A DNA stretch of 64,000 nt from Paraburkholderia sediminicola (GTDB taxonomy: Bacteria; Pseudomonadota; Gammaproteobacteria; Burkholderiales; Burkholderiaceae): the NCBI RefSeq assembly GCF_902859805.1, contig NZ_CADIKC010000008.1:1-64000 (forward strand). The letters are read 5' to 3'. The translations under genes were made by a program, and so were the position numbers. Position 1 is the stretch's first letter, and the number at the start of each line of letters is the position of its first letter. The notes below the pieces were generated by a model. It did no database searches. It was not told the origin of the DNA and saw nothing but the letters and a program-made list of their open reading frames with translations. This document shows, one piece after another, positions 43,117 through 52,575 of this stretch.

Positions 43117-44658
43117 TTAGCGGATGGCGACGACAGGGTTGGTTTGTACTGCCGAAGTTGCTGAGACTGCCGAGGTTGCCGATGCGGCCACGCTGCCCCG
43201 TGCGCTCGAATCAGCGCTGTCGCTGTAGCCGCCGCCCAATGCGGCAGCCAGCGCAATCTGCTGATCGCGGCGGTTCATCTTCAGATTGGCGACCTGCTGA
43301 TCGGCGGCAAGCGCAGTGGTGTCGGCATTCAGTACCGTCAGCTGATTCGCGAGACCGGCCCTGTACTGCGTGAGCGCCAGCTGATCGGCGCCACGGGCGG
43401 CTTCCTGGGCAGCTTGCGCATCGCCGAGTTGCTCGTCGGTCGAACGGATCTGCGCGAGTTGCGTCGCGACTTCGGACAGCGCGGTGACGAGCGTCTGGTT
43501 ATACGTCGCGACGGCGTAGTCGAAGTCGGCATACCGGCCCTTCAGTTGCGCGCGCAACTGACCGCCGTCGAAGATCGGCAGATGAATCGCGGGACCGGCC
43601 GACGCCGTGCGGCTCGCTGCGGTCAGAAAACGGCCGAAGCCGAATGCATCGAGCCCGATCGCGGCGCTCAGGTTGATGTCGGGATAGAACTCGGCCTTGG
43701 CTTCCTTCACGTCATGCGTGAGCGCGTCGACGCGCCATCTGGCGGCGACCAGATCCGGGCGACGGCTCACCAGGTCGGCAGGCAGGTTGTCCGGCAAACC
43801 GACTTCGTCGCCGATTCCGAGCGTTGGGCGCGCAATCGCGAGGCCACGGTCCGGGCCGGCGCCAAGCAATGCGGCCAATTGATAGCGGGTGGTGAGGATG
43901 CTGCCGTCGAGCGACGCCAACGTCGCGCGACTCGTAGCGAGGTTCGCTTGCGCCGTCTTGCGCTCGACCTGAGTATCGAGGCCTGTTGCAATGCGCCCGG
44001 CGGTGATGCGGTCGATCTGCTCGCGTTGCGTGATCTCCTGCTGCGCGATGTCGCGTAACGCGTACAGGCGGGCGAGCTGGTTATAGGCCCGTGCCGTTGC
44101 GGACGTCAGCGACAACCTCACGACTTCGGCATCCGCCTGGCTCGCCTGCAGTTGAGACAGCGAGGCTTTGAGCGCTTCGCGATTCTTGCCCCACAAGTCG
44201 AGATCATAGGAGGCGGATAGCAGGCCCTGATTCTCCGATTGCCATGAGCCGCCATACGGCGGCGGCACGAGCGCCGTGCCCGAATACTGCTGGCGCGTGA
44301 ACGAATACGTGGCGCCGACTTGCGGCATTGTGCTGGCCTTCGCGGTGTCGCTATACGCAGCGGCCGCGGCAACGCGTGCCCGCGCCTGTTCGATCGACGG
44401 ATTGCCCTTCAGCGCTTCCATGAGCAAGGCCTTCAGTTGCGCGTCGCCAAACTGGTCCGCCCAATCGGCAGCGGGCCAATGGCCATGATCCGCGGGGAGG
44501 CTTTGTTGCGTCGCGTAGGTCTGTGGCTGTGCCATCTGTTTGTCGCTCGAGATGCCAGCGTAGTTCGCGCAAGCCGACAGCACGGCCGCGAAGATTGCCG
44601 TCACGCCCGCCTTCGCGATGCGTGACCTGGCTGCCTGCCTATTTAGCTGCAATATCAT
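43117..44658 (-). CDS. Outer membrane efflux lipoprotein (NodT/OprM family)
   Basis: The 513-residue protein has a lipoprotein signal with lipobox LSAC (Cys30). It has the two repeated coiled-coil/beta units of TolC-like channels (LKALLMEALKGNPSIEQARARV and YNQTLVTALSEVATQLAQIRS regions). It completes the tripartite efflux pump with EmrA and EmrB. The candidate operator at 44662-44673 overlaps its ribosome binding site, so MarR binding could block it directly. The C-terminal 30 residues are Ala/Ser/Val-rich. Confidence 0.92.
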   Translation of the reverse strand: MILQLNRQAARSRIAKAGVTAIFAAVLSACANYAGISSDKQMAQPQTYATQQSLPADHGHWPAADWADQFGDAQLKALLMEALKGNPSIEQARARVAAAAAYSDTAKASTMPQVGATYSFTRQQYSGTALVPPPYGGSWQSENQGLLSASYDLDLWGKNREALKASLSQLQASQADAEVVRLSLTSATARAYNQLARLYALRDIAQQEITQREQIDRITAGRIATGLDTQVERKTAQANLATSRATLASLDGSILTTRYQLAALLGAGPDRGLAIARPTLGIGDEVGLPDNLPADLVSRRPDLVAARWRVDALTHDVKEAKAEFYPDINLSAAIGLDAFGFGRFLTAASRTASAGPAIHLPIFDGGQLRAQLKGRYADFDYAVATYNQTLVTALSEVATQLAQIRSTDEQLGDAQAAQEAARGADQLALTQYRAGLANQLTVLNADTTALAADQQVANLKMNRRDQQIALAAALGGGYSDSADSSARGSVAASATSAVSATSAVQTNPVVAIR

Positions 44659-44661
44659 TTG

Positions 44662-44673
44662 CTGACCTGTCAG
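44662..44673. promoter_or_regulatory. MarR-type operator palindrome at the start of the efflux channel gene
   Basis: CTGACCTGTCAG (TATCTGAC-AGG-TCAG on the other strand) sits 4 nt upstream of the outer membrane factor ATG and includes its AGG ribosome binding site. A TAATAT -10-like element is just beyond. Confidence 0.55.
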
Positions 44674-44730
44674 ATATTAAGGTAAAAAAATGGCTGCGAT
44701 CGTTCGCAGCGCTGTTTGCCTCGTCGCTTG

Positions 44731-45168
44731 CTAGTCTTCAAGAAACTTGTTCAGCAGGCGGCGCAATTCCTCGAATTCGGCTTTGGTGAACTTCCTCAAC
44801 CGCCCGTTGAGGACCGCCGGCGCAATCCGCGGAAGTTGCGCGGCGACGTCCTCCCCTGCCTTCGTCAACTTCAGATTGACGACGCGCCGGTCCTCGATAC
44901 TGCGCGAGCGCTCCAGCAGACCTTTGGTCTCGAGCTTGTCGAGCATGCGTGTCATCAAACCCGTATCGATACCAAGATGTTTGGACAACTCGAACGGCGT
45001 GGTCGCAATGTCCTGACGCAACGACAGCAGAATGCCCATTTGTTGGCTGGTGATATCCAGATCTTTGAGCGCGGCGTCCATTTCCGTAATCAACACGTTG
45101 CGCGCCTTGTTGATGGAGAACCCCACGCTGTTTGTCAGACCGAAACTCTCCGGCGTGTAGTGATCCAT
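44731..45168 (-). CDS. MarR-family transcriptional repressor of the efflux locus
   Basis: The 145-residue regulator has the MarR winged helix (TPFELSKHLGIDTGLMTRMLDKLETKGLLERSRSIEDRRVVNLKLT) and flanking dimerisation helices. The start at 45168 has AGGAG 6 nt upstream. It is the first gene of the marR-channel-emrA-emrB array. Palindromes of one type precede marR, the channel gene and emrB. It likely represses all of them until a drug-like ligand binds. Confidence 0.92.
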   Translation of the reverse strand: MDHYTPESFGLTNSVGFSINKARNVLITEMDAALKDLDITSQQMGILLSLRQDIATTPFELSKHLGIDTGLMTRMLDKLETKGLLERSRSIEDRRVVNLKLTKAGEDVAAQLPRIAPAVLNGRLRKFTKAEFEELRRLLNKFLED

Positions 45169-45197
45169 GCGCAGCTCCTGGTTGGTTGGAATCAATA

Positions 45198-45215
45198 TAT
45201 CTGCAATGTCAGATA
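45198..45215. promoter_or_regulatory. MarR-type operator palindrome upstream of marR
   Basis: TATCTG-CAATGT-CAGATA has perfect 6-bp arms and lies 30 nt upstream of marR. It shares CTG-N4-GTCAG-like content with the other two sites. A further AGTCAGAT follows at about 45239. Confidence 0.5.
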
Positions 45216-45362
45216 CTGTCAAATTTAAATTCGCAGAAGTCAGATTTCTCAATGCAAGGGGATGGCAAATATGATCGGACGAATATTCGGCGCGTGGCCG
45301 ACGTTCGCGGGGAGAACCGCGGAGCACGGCCTCCCGCACTGACTGAACGGCTGTCGCCCCGG

Positions 45363-46412
45363 TCAGCCTGCCGCGCCGACCTTTTCCGCCAGCTTCGCGT
45401 CGTAACTGGAATGGACGTGCACTCGCTTCTTCTCCGGATAGGCGTACGTGTACGCCCTGCGCAGCGCCAGCGACGCCTCGTGAAACCCGGACAGAATCAG
45501 CTTCTGCTTGTTCGGATAGTTGGCGATGTCGCCGACCGCGAAGATGCCGGGCCGCGAGCTTTCGTAGTTGGACGTATCCACGTCGACGCGGCCGCCGTGA
45601 ATCGACAGATTCCACTGCGCAATTGGCCCGAGATCGGCAACCAGCCCGTACAGCACGACGAGGTGCTCAGTGTCGAGTTGCGTTTCGCCTTCGATATGCC
45701 GTAGCGCGATCGACTTCAACGTATCGCCTTCGACGTTGAGCCCCGAAATCGCGCCGACGATGAAGTCCATCTCCCCTGCCTCAACCGCGCGCCGCATCGA
45801 CTCGACACTCGAATCCGCCGCACTGAAGCCGTTGCGACGATGCACCAGGGTCACGCGCCGCGCGACCTTGCGCAGCGCCAGCGCCCAATCGAGCGCAGAA
45901 TCGCCGCCGCCGGCCACCACCACGTTCTTGTCGGCGAAATCGGCGAGACGTTGCACGCTGTAGTGCACGTGACGCGACTCCAGCGGCACGGCCTCGGCAA
46001 GCGCCAGCCTTTGCGGCACGAACGCACCGTTGCCGGCGGCAAGCAGAATCGCGGCTACGTCGAATACGAGGCCGCGGTCGGTGCGCACGGTCCAGCGCCC
46101 GTCGTCGCGCTGCTCGACCGACTCGACCCGTTGCTCGAGACGGATGGGCACATCGAACGGCTTGCATTGCGCCATCAGGCGCTCGACCAGTTCGCGCGCG
46201 GTACACGAGGGAATCGCGGGAATGTCGTAGATCGGCTTGTCCGGATAGAGCTCGATGCACTGCCCGCCCACCTTGTCGAGCCCATCGACGATCTGGCACG
46301 ACAGACCGATTACACCGGCTTCAAAAGCGGCAAAAAGGCCCACAGGGCCGGCTCCGACAATCAGGACATCGGTACGGATCGGTTGCAGAAGCGGGTCTGT
46401 TGCGGACGTCAT
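45363..46412 (-). CDS. Ferredoxin/flavodoxin--NADP+ reductase (thioredoxin-reductase-like type)
   Basis: The 349-residue FAD/NAD(P) oxidoreductase has GAGPVGLFAAFEAG near the N-terminus for FAD and VAGGGDSALDWAL for NADPH. GIFAVGDIANYPNKQKLILSGFHEA is near the C-terminus. It lacks the CxxC redox pair of thioredoxin reductase, which is typical of the type 2 ferredoxin-NADP reductases. I chose the ATG at 46412 over 46424. It ends 194 nt before marR with no sign of co-regulation. Confidence 0.87.
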   Translation of the reverse strand: MTSATDPLLQPIRTDVLIVGAGPVGLFAAFEAGVIGLSCQIVDGLDKVGGQCIELYPDKPIYDIPAIPSCTARELVERLMAQCKPFDVPIRLEQRVESVEQRDDGRWTVRTDRGLVFDVAAILLAAGNGAFVPQRLALAEAVPLESRHVHYSVQRLADFADKNVVVAGGGDSALDWALALRKVARRVTLVHRRNGFSAADSSVESMRRAVEAGEMDFIVGAISGLNVEGDTLKSIALRHIEGETQLDTEHLVVLYGLVADLGPIAQWNLSIHGGRVDVDTSNYESSRPGIFAVGDIANYPNKQKLILSGFHEASLALRRAYTYAYPEKKRVHVHSSYDAKLAEKVGAAG

Positions 46413-46558
46413 TCGGAGTCTCATCGGGTAGATCGATGATCCACCATACAGAATCGCCCGAGGCCCGGCAACGATGCCATTACAGGCGATAAGGGCGCTT
46501 CGGTTCAGCAGGCCTCGCTCCGCGAGCGGCCACCAGAGACCCCATTGAATAGATTAAA

Positions 46559-46574
46559 TTTATAGAACTATAAA
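46559..46574. promoter_or_regulatory. AT-rich palindrome in the porin promoter region
   Basis: TTTATAG-AA-CTATAAA is a perfect 7-bp-arm inverted repeat about 100 nt upstream of the porin gene, inside a 50-nt AT-rich stretch that is unusual for this window. It looks like a LysR- or GntR-type operator. The LysR regulator of the purine locus is a candidate. Confidence 0.45.
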
Positions 46575-46672
46575 AAAACAACATTATTTTTATAGCCGAC
46601 GGCTTCGTATAGTCGAGCCCAGTTCGAATGCGCCCTCCGCTCGGCGCCCTCTTTTCCCGCTACTGGACCACG

Positions 46673-47782
46673 ATGAAACTACTCAAGTTCGCCCCTCTCG
46701 CGATCGCCGGCGCGCTCTCCAGCGCCGCCCATGCGCAAAGCAGCGTGACGCTGTATGGCCTGATTTCCGCGGGCGTCGGCTATGCGACGAATCAGGGCGG
46801 CAAGAACGCGTGGCAGGCACTGTCGGGCACCAACCAGAACCCGCGCTGGGGTTTGAAGGGCGTCGAAGATCTGGGCGGCGGCACGACTGCCATCTTCCAG
46901 CTGGAAAATGGCTTCAACGTGATGACCGGCACCGCGTCGCAAAACGGCCGCGAGTTCGGCCGGCAGGCGTTCGTCGGGCTCGCCAGCAAGACGTACGGTA
47001 CGTTGACCTTCGGCCGGCAGTACGACACGGTGCACGACTATGTCGGCCCGGTGATCATCGCGAGCAACGGCGTGAACATCGGCGACAACGACAACGGTTA
47101 TAACGACATCCGCGTGCAGAATGCGGTGAAGTACGTGACGCCCGACTATCGCGGCCTGAAGGCCACGGCCGAATACGGCTTCAGCAACGCCACCGGTTTC
47201 GCCAATAACAATGCGTACAGCTTCGGCGCCGGTTACGAAAACGGACCGCTGAAGTGGAGCGTGGTCTACGCGCAGTACAACAACCCGTTTAGCGCGACCA
47301 ATCCGGACGGCGCGATTTCGAACGACTACGCGTCGTCGCTGCTGATCTTTGCGAAGAGCGCGTTGCATCCGGCTGCCTATGCGAGCAAGCAGCGCATCTT
47401 CGGCACGGGCGGCTTCTACACGGTCGGCCCTGCGCAATTTGCAGCGCTCTTCACCGATGTCCGCTACGATTATCTCGACGGTTCGCATCTGCGTTTGCAG
47501 AACTACAACCTGAACCTGAATTACCACGTGACGCCCGCGCTCGTTCTCGGCGCAGCGTATGCCTTCACTGACGGCAAATACGATGTGATCAACACGAGCC
47601 CCAAATGGCATCAGGTCAATCTGCAAGCCGACTATTTCCTGTCGAAACGCACCGACGTCGCGCTGACGGTGATCGCGCAGCAAGCTGCTGGCGACGCGCA
47701 ACACGCGCAGATTTTCGCCTATGCGCAATCCACCGGCATCCGTCAGATGATCACGACGGTCGGCATGCGCCACGTGTTCTGA
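46673..47782 (+). CDS. Gram-negative porin (OmpC/Omp32-like)
   Basis: The 369-residue outer membrane protein has a signal peptide ending AAHA (about residue 20) and mature start QSSVTLYGLISAGVGY. Typical beta-porin segments follow (SRWGLKG-like NPRWGLKGVEDLGGG, GREFGRQAFVGLASKTYGTLTFGRQYD), and the C-terminus is MRHVF with the terminal Phe needed for BAM insertion. It starts a cluster for nucleoside use and likely lets nucleosides or purines cross the outer membrane. Confidence 0.92.
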   Translation: MKLLKFAPLAIAGALSSAAHAQSSVTLYGLISAGVGYATNQGGKNAWQALSGTNQNPRWGLKGVEDLGGGTTAIFQLENGFNVMTGTASQNGREFGRQAFVGLASKTYGTLTFGRQYDTVHDYVGPVIIASNGVNIGDNDNGYNDIRVQNAVKYVTPDYRGLKATAEYGFSNATGFANNNAYSFGAGYENGPLKWSVVYAQYNNPFSATNPDGAISNDYASSLLIFAKSALHPAAYASKQRIFGTGGFYTVGPAQFAALFTDVRYDYLDGSHLRLQNYNLNLNYHVTPALVLGAAYAFTDGKYDVINTSPKWHQVNLQADYFLSKRTDVALTVIAQQAAGDAQHAQIFAYAQSTGIRQMITTVGMRHVF

Positions 47783-47784
47783 CG

Positions 47785-48903
47785 ATGATGAACGCCTTCG
47801 ATCCAACGCAGGACCGACGCGCATTTTTGCGCACGGCCATGGGACTGGCTGCGGGTGCATCGGCGTGGCCGATGCTGGCCGCTGCTGCCGGTGGTGCCGC
47901 AGCAGCTGACGCGGCCAGCGGCACGTCCTCTTCAAGCGCCACCGCTTTGCAAAGCGGCGCGCGCCGCAGCGTGATCATCGATTGCGATCCCGGTCAGGAC
48001 GACGCGATCGCGATCCTGTTCGCCCTCGGCGCAAGCGAGCGGCTCGACGTGCGCGCGATCACGACGGTCGCGGGCAACGTGCCGCTCAACCTCACCGAAC
48101 GCAACGCGCGCATCGTGCGTGACTGGGCCGAGCGTACACAATCGCTGCCGGTGTATGCGGGCTGTCCGCGTCCGCTCACGCGTGAACTGATCACGGCCGC
48201 CAACGTGCACGGCAAGACCGGTCTCGAAGGCGTGCCGCTGCATGAACCGCTCGCGCCTCTCGCGCCGCAGCACGCGGTCGCCTTCCTGATCGACGCCTTG
48301 CGCGCGGCGCCGCCGCATAGCGTGACGTTGTGCGCGCTCGGGCCGTTGACCAACCTCGCCACCGCGTTCACCGAAGCGCCGGAGATTCGCAACGGCATCC
48401 GCGAAATCGTGCTGATGGGCGGCGCTTTCTTCGAGCGCGGCAACATCACGCCCGCGGCCGAGTTCAACATCTACGTCGACCCGCAGGCCGCGCAAGTTGT
48501 GTTTGCGAGCGGTGTGCCGATCGTCGTGCTGCCGCGCGACGTCGCCGTGAAAGCACCGATCACGCCGGCACGGATCGCACCGATTCGCGCGCTCGGCAAT
48601 CGCTGCGGCACCATGGCCGCCGATATCATGGCCGCGGAAGTCGCGTATCAGAAGGGACGCCGGGGCGTTGAAGAAGCACCGATGTACGACCCTTGCGCGA
48701 CCGGCTACCTGATCGAGCCGTCCCTCTTCAAGGGACGCGAGGTCAACGTGATGATCGAGACAGTCGGCGAATGGACGCTTGGTGAAACCGTGGTGGACTG
48801 GAGCGGACATAGCGGCCGCAAGCCGAACGCGACCTGGATCACCGAAGTCGACGCGGACGGTTTTTACGCCGCCTTGCGCGCACGGCTCGCCACGCTGCCG
48901 TGA
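47785..48903 (+). CDS. Exported inosine/uridine-type nucleoside hydrolase
   Basis: The 372-residue protein has a Tat-type signal (DRRAFLRTAMGLAAG) and an Ala/Ser-rich linker. The nucleoside hydrolase domain has the calcium-binding motif DCDPGQDDA (about residue 70), NVPLNLTERN, LCALGPLTNLA and EFNIYVDPQAA. It cleaves ribonucleosides to base and ribose, here in the periplasm. It follows the porin by 2 nt. The ATG at 47788 is an equal alternative start. Confidence 0.9.
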   Translation: MMNAFDPTQDRRAFLRTAMGLAAGASAWPMLAAAAGGAAAADAASGTSSSSATALQSGARRSVIIDCDPGQDDAIAILFALGASERLDVRAITTVAGNVPLNLTERNARIVRDWAERTQSLPVYAGCPRPLTRELITAANVHGKTGLEGVPLHEPLAPLAPQHAVAFLIDALRAAPPHSVTLCALGPLTNLATAFTEAPEIRNGIREIVLMGGAFFERGNITPAAEFNIYVDPQAAQVVFASGVPIVVLPRDVAVKAPITPARIAPIRALGNRCGTMAADIMAAEVAYQKGRRGVEEAPMYDPCATGYLIEPSLFKGREVNVMIETVGEWTLGETVVDWSGHSGRKPNATWITEVDADGFYAALRARLATLP

Positions 48904-48965
48904 TCCGGAGAACGCTTGAACCTGTGAAAGGCTCGACAACGGTCATGGATACCGCCTGCGTTGCG

Positions 48966-49892
48966 TCAGATATGCGCGGCGAGCCATTCGCGGCAAGCCC
49001 GCACGTGCGGGCCTCGATCGTCGCCGTCGAGCGAGATCAGTGCGATAGAACGGGTGACGCGCGGCTTGTCGAGACGCAACGCGACCAGTTCCGTGTCGTG
49101 CAGATGCATGGTGTAGAGACTGGGCAGTACCGCAATCGCCAGACGGTTGCGCACGAGCTCGTACAACGGCTCGGTGTATTCGACGCGGTAGGCGACCGTC
49201 AATTGCAGACCTTCGGCCCCGCCGGTGCGCTGCAACGCGTCGCTGACACTGCCACGCACGAACACCGCGAGATCGCGGCCCACGAGCTTCGCCCACGCAA
49301 GGGTCTTTTTCTGCGCGAGCGGATCGTCGCGCCGCACCACCACCACGATCTGATCCTCGAACAGGTCCTGGTAGCGCAACGCGGCTTCGCCGTCGTTGTC
49401 CGCCGTGGCCGCATCGGGCTCGTGCACACCGACGCCGAAATCGACTGCCCCCTGCCGCACGGCATCGATCAAGGCGGTGTTCGGCATATCGTTCAGCGTA
49501 AAACGCAGCGACGCCTGCTTTGCGCGCAACAAGGCGAGCGCGGGCAACAGGCGCGCCGCAGCCGACGGAATCAGTCCGATGCGCACCGTCTGCACGCGTT
49601 CGGCAAAGGTGCTCGCCATATCGTCGAAGGTGCCGCGCGCCTGATTGAGCAGACGCTCGGCAAGCGGCAACACGCTCGCGCCGGCATGCGTGAGCGTCAA
49701 CCGATGCGCGGAGCGCGCGAACAACGGTCCGCCGAGCAGGAACTCGATCTGCCGGATCGCCGCAGTCAGCGCAGGCTGCGTCAAGGCGAGCGACTGCGCG
49801 GCCTGCGTGAAACTGCGCGCATGCGCAAGCGTCACGAAGTACTGGATTTGCCGCAGCGTGAGCGCGGGCAAGAGAGACGAACGGTCGGTCAT
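48966..49892 (-). CDS. LysR-family regulator of the purine locus
   Basis: The 308-residue regulator has an N-terminal helix-turn-helix (RSFTQAAQSLALTQPALTAAIRQIEFLLGGPLFARS) and a C-terminal effector domain (QTVRIGLIPSAAARLLPAL, LAIAVLPSLYTM). It is divergent from the purine permease gene, separated by 53 nt, and convergent with the nucleoside hydrolase. It is the likely activator for this cluster. I chose the ATG at 49892; the frame starts at 49901. Confidence 0.88.
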   Translation of the reverse strand: MTDRSSLLPALTLRQIQYFVTLAHARSFTQAAQSLALTQPALTAAIRQIEFLLGGPLFARSAHRLTLTHAGASVLPLAERLLNQARGTFDDMASTFAERVQTVRIGLIPSAAARLLPALALLRAKQASLRFTLNDMPNTALIDAVRQGAVDFGVGVHEPDAATADNDGEAALRYQDLFEDQIVVVVRRDDPLAQKKTLAWAKLVGRDLAVFVRGSVSDALQRTGGAEGLQLTVAYRVEYTEPLYELVRNRLAIAVLPSLYTMHLHDTELVALRLDKPRVTRSIALISLDGDDRGPHVRACREWLAAHI

Positions 49893-49945
49893 GGAGAGCA
49901 ATGCATCGACGCAATGCGCAGCAGTATAAATGGCATGGTTACAGG

Positions 49946-51322
49946 ATGAATCAATTGGTCAATAACGAATCTTCAATGCCGGCAGCAAACAACCCGGCAC
50001 CCACGGCGCGCGGCGGCTGGCTCGAACGGCGCTTCGCGCTCGCCGAGCGCAAGACCAGCGTGCGTATCGAAACGATCGCCGGCATCACGTCGTTTCTGGC
50101 GGCCGCCTATCTGCTGGTGGTGATTCCGTCGCTGCTGTCGGCGGGCGGCATGGATCGCGGCGCGGCGACGACCGCAACGATTCTGGTGTTCGTGCTGAGC
50201 ACGGTGCTCATGGCGCTGTACGCGAATCTGCCGTTTCTGGTGGGGCCCGGCATCGGCGGCTCGGTGATTCTCGGCATTACGCTCGCAGGCGAGCATGTCG
50301 CGTGGCAAACGGGCTTGGGCATCGCGTTCGTATCCGGCGTGCTGTTTCTGATCCTGACACTGGTGGGCGCGCGCAGTCTCGTGGTCCGGTTGATTCCGGC
50401 GCAAATCAAGCTCGGGCTTGGCGCTTCGATCGGATTGTTCATCGCGGTGCTCGGTTTCCGTAATGCCGGGATGGTGCTCGCCAATGCGAAGACCAATGCA
50501 CTCGCGCTCGGCGATTTCTCGCGGCCCGGCACCCTGGTCGCCTTGATCGGACTCGGCGCGGCTGTCGTGCTGCAAGGCCGCCGCGTGCCCGGTGCGATCT
50601 TGTGGGCGATCCTGATCGCGGCCGCCGCCGGTGTGCCGCTCGGCGTCACGCATATGCCCGCGTCGTTTCTCTCGTGGCCGCATAGCATTGCGCCGATCGC
50701 ATTCAAGCTCGACATCGCAAGCGCCTTGAGCGTGGCCGCCATTCCGTATCTGTTCGTGTTCTTCGCGGCGGAGTTTTTCTCGACGCTCGGCACCACGCTC
50801 GCGGTCGGCGCCAAAGCGGATCTGCTCGACGAAAACGCAAATCTGCCCAATATCAACCGCCCGTTTCTCGTCGATTCGATTGCGGCGACGCTTGGCCCGG
50901 TGTTCGGCATTCCGGCGCTCACGGCGCTGGTGGAATCCGCGGCAGGTGTTGAAGCGGGTGGACGTACCGGCCTTTCTTCGCTTGCGGCCGCTGCGATGTT
51001 CGCACTCATGCTGTTGTTCGTGCCGGTCGCGCTGGCCATTCCGAAAGAAGCTACCGCGCCCGCGTTGATCCTGATCGGACTGTCGATGTTCAGCACGATT
51101 CGCCACACGCATTTCGACGACTTCAGCGACTCGCTGCCCGTTCTCTCAATGGTGCTGCTCACGCTGATGTCGAACAGTTTCGGCACTGGTATCGCGGGCG
51201 GTCTGCTCTGCTATGTGCTTGTCAAGCTGCTCGCCGGACGTTTCCGTGAAGTACCGTGGGGCCTCTATGTGCTGGCCGTGCCACTCAGCTATTACTTCTA
51301 TACCGTGGTGAAGCCGCATTGA
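49946..51322 (+). CDS. AzgA-type purine permease (NCS2 family)
   Basis: The 458-residue membrane protein has about 12 helices. Its family features are ETIAGITSFLAAAYLLVV near the N-terminus, GPGIGGSVILGITLAGEHV and FAAEFFSTLGTTLAVGAKADLLDENANLPNINRP. It imports adenine, guanine or hypoxanthine with protons. It would take up the bases released by the exported nucleoside hydrolase. The first ATG at 49946 has its AGG too close, so the ATG at 49976 is an alternative. Confidence 0.9.
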   Translation: MNQLVNNESSMPAANNPAPTARGGWLERRFALAERKTSVRIETIAGITSFLAAAYLLVVIPSLLSAGGMDRGAATTATILVFVLSTVLMALYANLPFLVGPGIGGSVILGITLAGEHVAWQTGLGIAFVSGVLFLILTLVGARSLVVRLIPAQIKLGLGASIGLFIAVLGFRNAGMVLANAKTNALALGDFSRPGTLVALIGLGAAVVLQGRRVPGAILWAILIAAAAGVPLGVTHMPASFLSWPHSIAPIAFKLDIASALSVAAIPYLFVFFAAEFFSTLGTTLAVGAKADLLDENANLPNINRPFLVDSIAATLGPVFGIPALTALVESAAGVEAGGRTGLSSLAAAAMFALMLLFVPVALAIPKEATAPALILIGLSMFSTIRHTHFDDFSDSLPVLSMVLLTLMSNSFGTGIAGGLLCYVLVKLLAGRFREVPWGLYVLAVPLSYYFYTVVKPH

Positions 51323-51433
51323 GATTTGCACCTTGGCACTCTGCTTACCTGACTTTGCCGCACGTTGTTATCCTGCATTCGCACTAAACTGAATCAGCGT
51401 CGAGTTTTACGCACTACCGAAAACCATACCGAC

Positions 51434-52531
51434 ATGAAAGAGACATTGGGCAACGTGCCCGCATCGCGCCTTGGCATTACGCTCACCGATGCCCATCGCG
51501 CCTTCTTCACGGCCCTGCCGAAGGTCGAGTTGCATTGCCACCTGCTGGGCGCGGTGCGTCATGAGACCTTTATCGCGCTCGCTGAAAAGAGCAACGCGCC
51601 GATCGACCGCGAAGAAATCGACGCGTTTTATACGCGCGGCGAAAAGCCCGTTGGCGTGCTACGTGTGCTGCGCGCGCTCGACGAGCATCTGCTCACGCAC
51701 GCCGACGACCTGCATCGCATCACCTACGAATATCTCGCCGACGCCGCCGCACACCAGGTACGCCATAGCGAATTCTTCTGGAATCCTACCGGCACCGTGC
51801 ACGTATCGAAGATTCCCTACGCGGATGCGCAAGCGGCCATCGTCACCGCGATTCGCGACGCCGCGCGCGATTTCGGCATCAGCGCGCGGCTGATTCCAAG
51901 CATCGACCGCGAAGCCGATCCCGACGAAGCAGTCGCGCTGGTCGACTGGATGTGCGCGCATCGCGCGGACGAAGTGGCGGGCCTCGGCATCGATTACCGC
52001 GAGAACGACCGGCCGCCTGAGTTGTTCTGGAAGGCGTACCGCAATGCGCGCAACGCCGGCTTCAAAACCACCGCGCATGCAGGCGAATTCGGCATGCCGT
52101 GGCGCAACGTCGAGACGGCCGTAGACCTGCTGCATTGCGATCGGATCGATCACGGCTATACGATCGTCGATAACCCGCAGTTGGCGGCCCAATACGGGGA
52201 ACGCGGCATCGTGTTCACCGTAGTGCCGACTAACTCCTACTATTTGCGCACCCTCGCCCCGGAAGTCTGGGCCGAACAGCATCCCATGCGGCGTATGCCG
52301 GGTTTAGGCATGAAAATTCACCCGAACACCGACGACCCGACGCTGCACAAAGTGACGCCAAGCGAAGCATGGCAATTGATGTATAGCCACTTCGGCTTCA
52401 GCATTGCCGAGTTACGGCAGTTCATGCTGAACGGCATCGACGGCGCATGGATCGACGAAGCGACGCGCCACGCCTGGCGCGCGGCGTGGGGTGCGGAGTT
52501 CGACGCGTTGGCGGCGGCCTTGCCCGCTTGA
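51434..52531 (+). CDS. Adenosine/adenine deaminase-family amidohydrolase
   Basis: The 365-residue metalloenzyme has the zinc-binding ELHCHLLGAVR near residue 35, the third His and the catalytic Glu in TTAHAGEFGMPW, HCDRIDHGYTI and NTDDP. It removes the amino group of adenosine or a related purine. The start at 51434 (MKETLGN) fits the domain. It follows the purine permease by 111 nt and completes the salvage pathway. Adenine deaminase activity is an alternative. Confidence 0.9.
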   Translation: MKETLGNVPASRLGITLTDAHRAFFTALPKVELHCHLLGAVRHETFIALAEKSNAPIDREEIDAFYTRGEKPVGVLRVLRALDEHLLTHADDLHRITYEYLADAAAHQVRHSEFFWNPTGTVHVSKIPYADAQAAIVTAIRDAARDFGISARLIPSIDREADPDEAVALVDWMCAHRADEVAGLGIDYRENDRPPELFWKAYRNARNAGFKTTAHAGEFGMPWRNVETAVDLLHCDRIDHGYTIVDNPQLAAQYGERGIVFTVVPTNSYYLRTLAPEVWAEQHPMRRMPGLGMKIHPNTDDPTLHKVTPSEAWQLMYSHFGFSIAELRQFMLNGIDGAWIDEATRHAWRAAWGAEFDALAAALPA

Positions 52532-52575
52532 GTGCGGACGGTGCTTCAAGTCAGGTTAGCCACTCCCGCACGGTT

